DNA of 64,000 bases from Gigaspora margarita (taxonomy: Eukaryota; Glomeromycota; Glomeromycetes; Diversisporales; Gigasporaceae): NCBI GenBank assembly GCA_009809945.1, contig WTPW01000627.1:188915-252914 (forward strand), written 5' to 3'. The notes under the pieces are model-generated. The model did not search any database. It was not told the origin of the DNA and was given only the letters and a program-made list of their open reading frames with translations. Shown here one piece after another: positions 1 through 12,298 of the stretch. Within the stretch, counting starts at the first letter, position 1, and every line of letters begins with the position of its first letter. The translations under genes were made by a program, and so were the position numbers.

Positions 1-779
1 TTTTGGTTCATTTTTTTTTGGTTTTATTTTTTTTATTCAGTTTGCTTATATTTTTTGTTTTTTTTTTATTTTTTATTTTTTTACTTCTACACTATTTTTA
101 GGAAGTATTTAAAAAAGAACGAAACGAAGACGATAGAAAAAACAAAAGAAATAACTGAAGCAAAACGATAGTTAAAACAAAAAAAGTGAAATAATAGCTA
201 ACTGGGAGTGAGTGAAAATAAATGTATAGGACTAGTTTTTTTGGAATTATATGCGATGAAGTGCGAAGGTATTTTAAAATACGTTTTCATTTTCATTTTT
301 TTCTTTTTTTTGGGTTTATATTTTCATCATTTTTTTCATTTTTTTTTGTATAAAAATATAATAAAAATATAATATTGAATAAAAATTTATATATAATTTA
401 AAATAAATTTAAAATATAATGTATAATAATAAATAAAAAAATATAAAATTTTATATTGAATTGCTAAAATATGCAAAACCATTTGAAAATGTTGCAAAAC
501 TATGATTATGTGAATATGTATATTGTTTATTGTGATAATATGCAAAATATTACCTCCTGCGATTCCAAAAAAGAAATAATTAGGTACAGGATTGCATTGT
601 TTTTATTTGCCCTATTTCGCAATATTACGCAATATATTTCAAAATATTTTGAAATTTATTTCGAAATATTTCAAAAGAAATGCATGCCAAAATCTTTCAA
701 AAGATTGCGATTCTTTCAAAAAATTTCATGTTAATTACAATTCTTTCAAAAGATTTTAGTATGCAATTTCTTTCGAAAG
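1..779. other. AT-rich stretch without a gene
   Basis: T-rich low-complexity DNA with one diverged copy of the 130 bp repeat (about 70-280). At 600-780 there is a fold-back-like patch of CTTTCAAAAGATT and its inverses. The open frame at 471-734 is low-complexity, with no homology I can recognise. Confidence 0.5.
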
Positions 780-3700
780 ATTTTGTATATTTATTTTGCT
801 GATGTATGAAATCTGATTTAGAAGGATTTATCTGTATATTGTTAAGTTTATATAGTTTAGAAACATCATTTAGTAAGTTTTGAAGTGAATTTGGATCTTC
901 ATAGTGCTATACTGTATCATCCATAAATGCTAATGGGATATAGTGAAAGTAGGTAGTTTTTTTCTGAGTTAGTTGTTCTAGTGGTGATAAAGTATGAATT
1001 TTAAGGAGTTGTTTTTGTATTTGGAGTTAATAAAACAAAGAATAGAATTATAGTATATTTTTCATAGGAGAGGAGAATAGGTTTCTTTTTGTTTTATACT
1101 AGGTATAATGTTATGGGTTGTGTTGTGCCATATGCTGTAATAACTTTGGCTTGGCAGTTTGTATGAAAATTTGTAATGAAATCAATGCTATTTTAAGGCA
1201 TGCCAATTCTCTTGTATGCTTTAGCTAGTATTAAAATATTAATTTTATTGAATACTTTTGATATATTCTGGAATAGATCCAGGCTTCTTTATTGCTTTCT
1301 TTGTAATGTTCAATTGTATTAAGTAGAATTTGAATAGGTGTATAGGTTGAGGAGTTTTTGGTAGCTGCAAAGTTAAAATTGCTTAGAAGTTTGTTTTGGG
1401 AAATAATACAATCTAGTCATTTTGTAAACATTTTAGTAAGACATTTTTTGAGAGGTTCAATAAGTAAGATAGGGCGAACTTGATCAAGTGTAAAGTCCCA
1501 GTTTGATTTTTTTGGAATAAGGTATATGTGAGATAATTTCCAGATTGAGGAGATTTGTTGAAGTTGTAAGTATTTAAAAAGGAGTAGTCAAAAAGCATTT
1601 TGGCTTTGAGTTGAGAGAGATTTGAGATATTTATAGTTAAGACCTAAGGGATCAGATGCCTTTTGATTAGGTAATAAAGAAATATGTCATAACTGGATTT
1701 TGGCCAATTTTGGCCTAGTTTCAGACCATTCTTTATTAGAAATTTTGAATAGAAGATTTTCATAACAAGGTTCATATTCTGGATATGGTTTGTAAAGAAT
1801 ATAAAATTTAGAATTTGAGAAATTATAAAAAGAGGCTGTTCTTAATAATAGTTTTGAAAATGATATTGAATTTGGGTTTTAATTTCTTCAGGATTTGTTA
1901 AAAAATTGTTATTTGTAAGAAGTCTGTCAAGATGTATACTTGAACTGAATCTCTCAAGCATTTTTTTGAAGAAGAGTTTTGGATTTTAAATAAAATTTAA
2001 GTCATGCTCTTGGAGTTTGACTTTAATTTCTTCTTGCATTTTTTGTTTTATCTCAAGTTCAATTTGTTTTTTTAGATATTTTTCTTCGAAATTGAAAATA
2101 GAAGAATATTGAGAGTGTGTGAGATTTGTATTTAAAGTTAGAGATGAGATGAGGGTATTATGTGTATATTTGTTATAATAGTTAAGGAGTAAGTTGAAAA
2201 ATTTTTTAGATTTTAGTAATTTCTTAATAGAAATTAATGCTTGAGTTGATAGTGTATAGGATAGAGTTTTATTTTTGGTTTATTAAAGAGATTTTTAGAG
2301 ATTTTTTTAAAGGATATAAATTTTAATGCTGCTTTATTGATTATTTTTTCAATTTGTTGCCAGGTTGAGTTTAAATCATTGATATTTTGAATTTTGCTTA
2401 TGTTAGAGGTAATTTTTTTAAGTCTAGAATTAGTAAAATCTTGGTAGTTAAGAATGTGAGTTTGTGAAGTATGTTTCTATAAGAAAACTTTTCTGGAAAG
2501 CTGTTTGTGTTGATTTTGTGAAATAGAAAGAATGACTTCAAGTAAAACTATGTTGTGATCAGAGTTGGTAGAGATTGTATCAAGAATATTAGTATAGTCT
2601 ATAAGAGAAATAGATAGATTTGTCCATATTTGGTCAATTCTGCTATATGAATTTTTGTGAAAACAAGTGAATTTGGTTGAATTGGGATGAAAAAGTCTGT
2701 ATATATCTTGAAAGTGTGGTTTTAGAGTTTTAATAAGTTGAGATTCAGGAAGAGAGGTTTTTTTGGGAGGGTGTCAGTCCAGTTTAGGATTTGGTGTTAA
2801 ATTAAAATTACCTATAAGTATGATTTTGTGTTTTGAAGTTTGAATTAAAGAGTTGATTTGCTTAAGAAAATCTTTTCTTTGTTGTGTTTTTTCTTTAGTA
2901 GGATAGTAAATTTGAATAACTTGAAGAGAAATTGATGGGAAAAAGAATTCTATACTTAGGATAAAACCTTTGTATTCAAATATTTTGCCAATAAATTTTG
3001 ATATTTGGTTGTGAATAAATAAGCCTACTCCAGCTTGCCTATTGTTAATAAAAGGGCTCCAAAAGTTTTGGTAGTTAATTAAGTTCTTAGAGAGTTGTGA
3101 GAATTTGGATTCTTTTAATGATAAGTGAGTTTCAGAAAGACCAAATATATCTATTTTATATGATCATAAATAAGATTTTGTTTAATATATAATGACAAAC
3201 CATTAATATTAAGAGAATTAATTTGTATTTTTTGAGGGTAGTCTGTAGGTAGTAAACTAGAGTTAGGAGATAGTGTATTTGATTTGATTAATGATTTATA
3301 GTATATTGGATATTGCTTGGGAGAAAGTAGCATGTGGTTAGAAAGGATAGTATCCTGAATATTAAGATATATATGTGTTTCTAGAGTTGTTATATTGACA
3401 GGGATTTTATATGATTGGGAAAAAGAATTTTGGAGTAAATATTGGGTAAAAGATTTAAGTGTTTGAGAGGGTAGAAGTAGTGGAAGGTTATACTTTTTTA
3501 GAAATTTGTTATAGCATAATTCCTCAATAGGGTAGAAAGAGTTGGGAATTTGTAAGTTGGTATTAGATGATAGTATAGCTGTTTGAATATTGGTTATCAG
3601 AGTTGTATTGGTATTAAAAAGTTGTGAATTGGGTGTTGAGAAAAAAAAATTATCAGTAAAGAGTGGTATTTGAAAATTATTATTAAGTGATTTAAGCTCT

Positions 3701-4310
3701 ATATTGTAGAAGGTTGATAGCTCTTCAAAGGGTGGAAATATGAAGTGACCTGGTGCTAAGTTTTCATATGGAAGGTAAATATATGCTTCTGTAAAAAAGG
3801 TCAATTTGAGGATGTGGTTTGATGGAGATTTTATTATATTGGGTTGAAAAGAACATAGGGTAATATTCTAGTATATATTCCAAAAAAAAGAGCCTACAGT
3901 TTGTGGAGAAGGTAGAGTTTGTAGTCTGTAATAATAGAGAAATTTATTGCAACATGCTGTTGGGTCATATATTTCAAGAGAGCTTAAATTAGAGTTGTTA
4001 TAGCTATCATTTAAAGAGTTTGTAGATATTTCAATTTTTTCATTATCAAAATCTTTTATGAGTAGAGATTCATCATAAATTTCTGATATTAGATGGTTGT
4101 TAGAGTTGGTATTAGTTAATAGTAAAAAGGTATTAAAAGAGAGTTGTACTTTAGAAGAAGATGAAGATATTATATCTAAAGTATTGCAGTTGTCTTCTAT
4201 AGAAATGCTTGCTGTTTTAAGCTCAGTTCTCACAGCTGCGAAGGATTCCATAGCCTGCCCTGTACATTGGGTCTGCCCATCATAAACTTGGTCCTCTGCA
4301 TATTGATTTT
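780..4310 (-). mobile_element. LINE (non-LTR retrotransposon), decayed, endonuclease plus reverse transcriptase
   Basis: The minus strand reads, 5' to 3': an ORF1-like segment (4251-3868, starting MESFAAVRTELKTASISIED), a 217-codon piece (3804-3151) ending in the start of the endonuclease (INSLNINGL), and the rest of the APE-type endonuclease. The latter shows GLSETHLS (about 3120-3150), IGNFN (2801-2815), SRIDQIW (2621-2649) and SDHN (about 2551-2566). Reverse transcriptase follows, with the SPLLWKIYY motif (about 1044-1089; Trp codon now TGA) and FMDDTV (about 904-934). Many stops and frameshifts break it, and the 3' part after the RT palm, including RNase H, is missing. Loss of the 3' end is unusual for LINEs and points to later disruption. 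Confidence 0.85.
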
Positions 4311-4363
4311 ATAGTAATTTATAAGAAAACATAATAACCAATAGTATTTTGTTAATAAAATGT

Positions 4364-4462
4364 GATCCAGTGATCTAATCAAATGATTTTTGGTACTATT
4401 CGAATCCTCTCCTTGAGACAATTCAAATAGTACCAAAATCATCCAATCTGGACCACTGGATC
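4364..4462. repeat. 99 bp imperfect palindrome
   Basis: GATCCAGTGATCTAATCAAA on the left pairs with TGGATGATTTTGGTACTATT-type sequence read inverted from the right end (CTGGACCACTGGATC). Short inverted-repeat element, no gene. Confidence 0.7.
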
Positions 4463-4486
4463 AAGTTTTTAACAAATTTTTATAAA

Positions 4487-4573
4487 TAAATTGCATTATG
4501 TTTTGAGGGACCCCCTATATATTGAAAAATCATTATATTTTGGGGGACTCCCTCTCAAGCATAATGTAATTTA
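4487..4573. repeat. 87 bp palindrome with GGGGGTCC arms
   Basis: TAAATTGCATTATGTTTTGA then GGGACCCCC on the left pairs with GGGGGACTCCCTCTCAAGC then ATAATGTAATTTA on the right. A separate small fold-back element directly next to the 99 bp palindrome. Confidence 0.7.
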
Positions 4574-5633
4574 TAGATGCCCCCTTATAACTTATCAATT
4601 AATCAATTAGTTACAACTAATTAATTAATTGATTAATTAATTTTTCAATAAAATATAGTGTATATAACATCTTAATAAATTATTAATTGATTTAAAGTAG
4701 ATGTAACTGTGGTTAAGTTTCGAGCCAATAAATTGCTAGATTAGGTATAACAAAAAATTCAAAAAATTACAAATCGCAATAACTTCAAATTGTATCTATA
4801 AAGCCAATAATTTTTTCTAGCTAAAAATGCTTCTTGAGGTGTTTTATTATATAATAAACCTTTTTCTAACTCTAAATCTAACCCTAACCCTAATTTGGTT
4901 ACTGTCACCACCAGTGACAAGCACATTTTTTTTTATATTTATTCAATTTTTAAATCGATTAGTTTTTGATTAATCAACTTATCGACTTTCAATTTTACCT
5001 AGCACTATAAATTTTAAAGGTAGCATTTAGTGTATTGCAAACTGTTAAGTCATGTTGGTTTTGGACCATAATTATAAATAAAATTATTGTATGCTTGGAA
5101 TTGGTATTTTGGTGGGCATTCATTCTTGATTTGGGTTTGCAAATTATTAATTGAAATTGCTGTTGCTAGATAGACAATTGTGTTATGTCAATATTTATTT
5201 ATCACAATTACAAATTCTGTTGCTTTTTTTGAAAGAAAGTTAGCAGCAATTTTTTAAAAAGCATCAAATTTATTTAGTCTCCCTGGATTGTATTTATGCA
5301 GATCGAGTGTAACTTCAGAATTGCCTAATTCAATGGATAGTCTAATACTTTTATCTATTTTGGCTTTATTTGCAGATTCAGATGCAAAAAAATCCTAGTT
5401 AATATATGATAACTAGTGTGAAGTACTGCAGGTTTAACTTTTAGTTAAGTAAGTTACAAGTATGAAAATAATTTGTTCTTATTGCACAATATTACAAAAT
5501 ATTTTAAGTAGCTATATATCGATATATAATGCATAATCAGTTTATATTGATTAAAATTAAATGTTATACATTGATTAACTTGTCAATAAATATCATAAAT
5601 AAAATATAAATCATTATACATTTGCTAATCAGT
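4574..5633. other. Intergenic, AT-rich, no gene seen
   Basis: It holds an AATTAATTGATTAATT-type short palindrome (about 4595-4655) and a CCCTAACCCTAA tract (about 4873-4891). No ORF, RNA gene or clear element end was recognised. Confidence 0.5.
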
Positions 5634-6594
5634 CAAGGGACATGTCCAACTGAGTATAATTACTTATAGATCAAATGAGTTGACTCACCCAATTTTATAT
5701 GTAAAATTATGCAAAAAAATTATTTATTTAAAAGTATACATATAAAAGTCTCTTTAAATCTTAAAGATATATTCTTGGTATTTAATAAACTTTTGTTCAA
5801 AGTTTTAGTTCTTAATTTTAAGCAAGGAGCTAAAAATCTTCCACTAAAGTTAACCAATTCTTTACTATGTTCTTTAAGTCAAATAAGTAACTCACTCTAT
5901 ATAATAATATAATTGGACAAAATAATCTTTTGAAAATATGAAAGCTACTATTAAATAAAGGTTTCTTGTGCTCTAATTGAAAGTTAAAGAGGAGCTTCTT
6001 CTAATTCTAATAGTAGTTAAATCATCAAAATTGGCTTGGTAAAACCCAAGATACTTGGGATCAAAGAAGAGAACATAAGGATCTGCAAATTCACTATTAT
6101 ACAAAGTATTGTACTTTGTGTAATAGTGAATTTGCAGATCCTCATATTCTTTTCTTTGATCCTAAGTATCTTGGGTTTCACCAAGCCAATTTTGATGATT
6201 TAACTATTATTAGAATTAGAATAAGCTCCTCTTTAACTTTCTATTAGAGCACAAAAAACCTTTACTTAGTAGCTTTTATATTTTCAAAAGATTATTTTGA
6301 CCAATCATATTATTATATAGAGTGAGTTACTCATTTGATTTAAAGAACATAGTAAAGAATTGGTCAACTTTAGTAAAAGATTTTTAGCCCCCCTGCTTAA
6401 AATTTAGAACTAAAACTTTGAACAAAAGTGTATTAAATGCCAAGAATATATATTTAAAATTTAAAGAGACTTTTATATATATACTTTTAAATAAATGATT
6501 TTTTTTGTATAAAGTTACATATAAATTGCGTAAGTTAACTTATTTGATCTATAAGTAACTCATTCTAAGTCATTACCTATGGACATGTCCCTTG
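5634..6594. repeat. 961 bp near-perfect palindrome (fold-back element)
   Basis: The left end CAAGGGACATGTCC (5634) is matched by GGACATGTCCCTTG (ending 6594). The two arms of about 480 bp pair almost throughout, meeting near 6114 (CAAAGTATTGTACTTTG). Internal pairs include CTTTACTATGTTCTTTAA with its inverse, and CCAAGATACTTGGGATCAAA with TTTGATCCTAAGTATCTTGG. No coding is seen. A transcript would form a very long hairpin. Confidence 0.85.
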
Positions 6595-7174
6595 ATTATA
6601 ATCGATAGTTATTGTATTCATTATGACGTGAAGCGTCACCCATCTTATTTTGTTTTTTATTTTTTAAATTACAGTAGTAGTTTTAAAATGGTTCAAAATA
6701 TTTCAATATATTTTAGAACTATGAAACCAAGCTGGATTAGTAGATCTGTAACCTGGTTATACCAAGTGCACATTGAACTATATTTTTGAAATATTTTGAA
6801 ATTTTGTATGATGTATTGAAATTAATCTAAAATTTTGTATTATATGATCAGAATAGATCTTTTGTTTATAAATTAGATCTTTAGCATTGTTTTTTTCATT
6901 TTGTTTTGTTTTTTTTATTTTCATTTTGTTTTTTTTTTTGTTTTCACTTTGTTTTTTGTTTTCATTAGTTTTTTTTATTTATTTTTTAATTTTTTTTTTC
7001 ATTTTATTTGGCACTTTACAAGAACACCAGCCCTTTGCAGGAAAACCAACAACTTTTTAGCACTATGCAAGTACACCAATATGACTTTACAAGCTAACTC
7101 AAACTTCTAATACTTTGCAAGAACTCTTCTAAATCTTCAGGAATGCTTCTTTAGAGAAATGATTTAGTTAGGCA

Positions 7175-9007
7175 TAGTGTTCCTAGGTCTGGTTTGGTTA
7201 GGTCCAGTCTGGGTCTGGTCCGGGATTGGACCAGACTCAGACTCCAAATTTTACTAATTTCAGACTTCAAACCAGACTCCAGACTCAATTATGAGTCCAG
7301 TCCGGGTCTTTTCCGAAGTTTGTCAGACTAGTCCGAGTCCAAACATACTTATATGTATTTTTTAGTGCTAAACAAGTTTACTTAGTGCAAGAAGTTAGAA
7401 TTAATTAGTAGAATTTTATGAATCATAAGATTTTATGTAATTTTATTAATAAAATTTTATAAAATTTTATAATACACAAATTTTTATTAATTAATTCTAA
7501 CTTTATGCACTAAGTAAACTTGTTCAGCACCTAAAAATACATCAGATCGGCAGAGTTATTTTTATTTTGCTTGAAATTTAGAGAAATAGATGCATAATAT
7601 TGGATTTTTGATCAAAAAAGTCAAATTTAAGCAACTTTACTCCAAATTTCAAGTATAATGAAAACAATTCTGCTAATTTAATGTATTTTTAGGTTCTGAA
7701 AAGTTTACTTAGTTCATTAAGTTAGAGTTAATTAGTAAAATTTTGTGATTCATAAGATTTTATAGAATTTTATTAATAAAATTCTATAAAATCTTATGAT
7801 TCACAAAACTTTACTAATTAATTCTAATTTAATACACTAATTAAACTTGTACAGAACCTATACATACATCAAACCGGCAGTATTATTTTTATTTTACTTG
7901 TAATTTGGAGAGTAGATGCATAATTTTGGATTTTTGATCAAAAAAGTCAAATTTAAGCAACTTTTCTCCAAATTTCAAGTAAAAGAAAAGCAACACTGCC
8001 ATTTTAATGTATTTTTAGTTGTTGAACAAGTTTACATAGTGCATGCAGTTAGAATTAATTGGTAAAATATTGTGATTCATAAGATTTTATAGAATTTTAT
8101 TAATAAAATTCTATAAAATCTTTATGATTCACAAAATTTTACCAATTAATTCTAACTACATGCACTAAGTAAACTTTTTCAGCACCTACAAATACATTAA
8201 ATCGGCAGTGTTGTTTTTATTTTACTTATTATTTGAAGAAAGGATGCTTAAATTTGACTTTTTTGATCAAAAATCCAAAATTATGCATCTATTCTCCAAA
8301 TTACAAGTAAAATAAAAACAATACTGCTGGTTTAATGTACGTATAGGTTCTGTACAAGTTTAATTAGTGTATTAAATTAGAATTAATTAGTAAAGTTTTG
8401 TGAATCATAAGATTTTATAGAATTTTATTAATAAAATTCTATAAAATCTTATGAATCACAAAATTTTACTAATTATCTCTAACTTCATGAACTAAGTAAA
8501 CTTTTTCAGAACCTAAAAATACATTAAGTTAGCAAAATTGACTTGAAATTTGGAGAATAGTTGCTTAAATTTGACTTTTTGATCAAAAATCCAATATTAT
8601 GCATCTATTCTCTAAATTTCAAGCAAAATAAAAATAACTCTGCTGATCTGATGTATTTTTAGGTGCTNAACAAGTTTACTTAGTGCATAAAGTTAGAATT
8701 AATTAATAAAAATTTGTGTATTATAAAATTTTATAAAATTTTATTAATAAAATTACATAAAATCTTATGATTCATAAAATTATACTAATTAATTCTAACT
8801 TCTTGCACTAAGTAAACTTGTTTTGCACTAAAAAATACATATAAGTATGTTCAAACTCGGACTAGTCTGACAAACTTCGGACTAGACCCGGACCAAACTC
8901 AGACTTGACTAAAAAGTCTGAATATAAAAGTTTGAGTCCGGTCCAAAAATCAGACCAGACTCAAACTTGACTAAAGTCTGGTTCAAGTCTGGCCCATGGA
9001 AACACTA
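7175..9007. mobile_element. hAT-like non-autonomous element holding a palindromic tandem array
   Basis: The ends are TAGTGTTCCTAGGTCTGG and, inverted, TAGTGTTTCCATGGGCCAGA. The flanking octamers are gttaggca (7167-7174) and gttaggtg (9008-9015), agreeing at 6 of 8. Subterminal regions carry many CAGACTAGTCCGAGTC-like strings in inverted order. The core is five palindromic cassettes (near 7360, 7680, 8010, 8330 and 8660). Each is centred on AATTTTATTAATAAAATT and linked by a shared spacer with GGATTTTTGATCAAAAAAGTC. Confidence 0.7.
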
Positions 9008-9221
9008 GTTAGGTGCAAGTTTTTACAAGTTTTTGCTTATTTATTTTCTCATTTAATACTCTTTGTTTTTGTTTTTGTTTGATTTTTTTTTAAATTATTT
9101 TTATTAATTTATTTTATTCTAGTACTTTACAAGAACATGCTTCTTTAGAAAAATAATTAGTTAAGCACAAGTATTTACAAGTTTTCACAAGTTAACCAAG
9201 CACTTTACAAAATACAACTAG

Positions 9222-9606
9222 TAGGGTTCCACAATTTGATTTGATCTTCAAATATTTGAATCAAATATTTGATCAAATTCAAATTCAAATTTGACTATAT
9301 TTGATTTGATCAAATTCAAATCTGGGCAAATTTGATTTGATTTGACAAATATTTAATTTGATTTAAAAATTATTATAAAAAATTCAAATTCAAATCAAAT
9401 TCAAATTCAAATATTTGAATCAAATCAAATTTAAATCAGGGTTAATTTGATTTGATCAAATTCAAATCGACCCAATATTTGATTTGATTTGAATTTGAGT
9501 GGTTTTTAAGATAGTTGTTTTTGTCTACTTTTAAAACTTTCTGACAAAAGGAGCATTTTTTATAGAAATTAAACAAAATGTCAAGTAATAAAGTACAAAA
9601 CCCTAG
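9222..9606. repeat. TTTGAT/ATCAAA-rich inverted-repeat element
   Basis: It starts TAGGGTTCCACAATTTGATT and is filled with interleaved CAAATTCAAATTTGA strings that pair with each other. The right end may be AAACCCTAG at 9606. The flanks CAACTAG and CAGCTAG are similar but not identical, so hAT membership is only likely. Confidence 0.45.
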
Positions 9607-9907
9607 CAGCTAGGTTTCGACAATTTCTGAATTTGAACTTTTACTTCAAAAAAATAAAGATATGGGGCTTTGTTTATTTTTTTATTAAGTTTTCTTACAT
9701 ATTTGTTTTCAGTTATTATTTTTTTTTACTTATTTTTTTACTTTTATTTTATTTTATTTATTTTTGACTTTCTTCAGAACTTTGCAAGAAACAACCTGAT
9801 TTTCTGGCACTTAACAAGAACACCAACTCTAACTTCTTCACCACTTTGCAAGAACATACTAGATTCTTTGACAATTTGCAAAAACTCCTACACTTCTGAG
9901 AAATAGT

Positions 9908-10360
9908 TTTTTTTACTTCTATACTATTTTTAGGAAGTAGCGAATATGAGCAAAAAGAAATAATTGCTAACTGTAGGTGAGAAAAATAAGTGTGTAGAGC
10001 TAGTATTATGTGACAAAGTGCAAAAGTAGTAAAAAATATTACTATTTTTTCATTTTCATTTTTTTTTGTTATTTTTTTACTTCTCTACTATTTTTAGAAA
10101 GTAGTAAACATAAGTGAATATAAGTGAATATAAGTGTATAGAGCTAGTATTATGTGATAAAAAGTGAAAGTAGTTTAAATATTATTATTTTTTGTTTTTG
10201 TTTTTTTTGTTATTTTTTTATTTTTCTACTATTTTTAAGAAGTAGTAAATATAAGCCATTATAATAGTTGAAACAAAGAAGAGAAATAATAGCTAACTGT
10301 GGGATGAGAAAATAAGTATTTAGAGCTAGTATTATATGACGAAGTGTAAAAATAGTTAAA
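9908..10360. repeat. Direct repeat of about 130 bp, three copies (fourth near window start)
   Basis: Copies begin TTTTTTACTTCTATACTATT and run through TTTAGGAAGTAG to GAGCTAGTATTATGTGA, at about 9908, 10072 and 10210. A fourth copy lies at about 70-280. Function unknown. Confidence 0.6.
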
Positions 10361-11395
10361 ATATAACTATTTTTTCATTTTTATTTTTTTTTGGTTTTAG
10401 TTTTTTTTAATTTTATTTTTATTTTTCATTTTTATTTTTTTTTGGTTTTAGTTTTTTTTTAATTTTATTTTTATTTGCTGCAAAGAATATATAATAATAA
10501 TAATAAATAAATAAATATAAAATTTTATATTAAATTGTGAAACCTTGTAAAAATATGTGAAAACTTGTAAAATGTTTAAAAATAAGTATACAGTATAGTA
10601 GTATTGATTAGAATTTATTATTTGTGATTGTTAATCTGATTACTATCAATTATTACGAATTATTATTGATTATTAACTTAATTGATAGTTCTCATTATAG
10701 GAAATTTTAATCACTTGCTATCCAATAACTGATAAAAATTGATAGTAATCCCCATACAAATTTTGGTAATGAAGTATAATAGTAAAGAGAATGGGCTTAA
10801 AGATTATTAACTATAATATGTTTTGTTGTATTAATATAATTTTATTAGCATTATCATTGATCTTCCAAATAGAAACTGTATTACATGCATTATTGCCAGA
10901 ATTAAATCGAAATTCACTAAGTTTAAAGGTAAATGCTCAAGACAATCCCTGTATATAATGCATTCTTGGACTATAAAATAATTATAAGATTATTTAATTA
11001 TCATTGCAGGTACTGAAATTATTAAATGTTAAAATTTAGGATTTTTATTTGGAAATAGAACCTTTTTACATAGACCAAAATCAATATACCCTATGCATAT
11101 ATCTGGTACCCTAATATGTATTGGTTATATGTAGAATATGTACAGAATATGTGTCTGATTATAAATATTAGGTACCAGATAGGTAACAAATAAGTGCTCA
11201 ATAGATATTAGCAAAAATTGGTTATATATCTTATACATATCAGGTACATATCAGGTAACTATCAAGTACCTAATATATGAGAGTTGATGCAGAATATTGG
11301 ACACATATTGTGCACATATACTGTATACATCATATATCTGATATATACTATATATATATCGTATACATATCCTGCATTTATAAAATCAATAAAAA

Positions 11396-12095
11396 TAGGT
11401 CGAACCCATATTTGGTACTAAGTAAACAGACAAGGCTGATTAAGACAATATTGTTTTCTAGATAGAGGTAGTTCTAAAAGTAGTAAGATTATAAAATATG
11501 GCCCAGTAGATCTCTTTCTACAGCCTCTCAAAATTTTATAACAATTGTTTAAATCATGTGATTTATATAAACAATTGTTTTAAGGCTTTGAAAGGCCACA
11601 GAAAGAGATCTACTAGGCAATTTTTTGCAATCTTGCTGCATTTAGAACTGCCTTAGCCTATAGAACAATATTTAATTAATCAGCCTAGTCAATTTACCTG
11701 TAGCAAATATAGGTACAAAGCATTGTTTATATAATTTTATATTTTAAAAATAAATAAAAAAGTTCTCTGAACCCATATTTGCTACAAGTAAATCGACTAG
11801 GCCAATTAATTAAATATTGTACTCTAAGCAAAGATGGTTCTAAAGATAGTGAGATCATAAAAAACAGCCCAGTAGATCTCTTTCTATAGCCTCTCAAAGT
11901 TTTATAATAATTTTAAATAATTTTCTAAATTATGTAATTTTATATAAACAATCATTATAAAACTTTGAGAAACCATAGAATGATATCTACTAGGCCATTT
12001 ATTTTTATAATATCACCACTTTTAGAACCAACTAGATCTAGAGAACAATATTGTTTTAATTAGTCTAGTCGATTTACTTGTAGTAAATATGAGTT
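11396..12095. repeat. Two tandem copies of a 330 bp palindrome
   Basis: Copy 1 (about 11396-11720) and copy 2 (about 11763-12095) each run from GAACCCATATTTG through CAGTAGATCTCTTTCT to a centre rich in A/T and back again inverted (AGAAAGAGATCTACTAGGC; CAAATATAGGTAC). The two copies are about 80% alike. Each could fold into one long hairpin. Confidence 0.7.
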
Positions 12096-12298
12096 CAGAA
12101 CACTGTTTTAATTTTTTTTATTTTTTTTTGTTTTTGTTTTAAAAAACTTCTAATAACTAAAAATTTCATTTTTATAATAGGTACTTGAAATTTAATAAAA
12201 GTTTTTTTTGTAAAGTTTTGTATGTAAAATAATATTTAAATTTAAATTATAAAATAGTTTTAATATTAGTCTTTAATAATTAAAATAATAATCAAAAT

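Noticed and set aside
7175-9007. CRISPR-like regular repeats
   Set aside because: Units are about 325 bp, themselves palindromic, and the spacers are alike. This is a eukaryotic transposon array, not a CRISPR.
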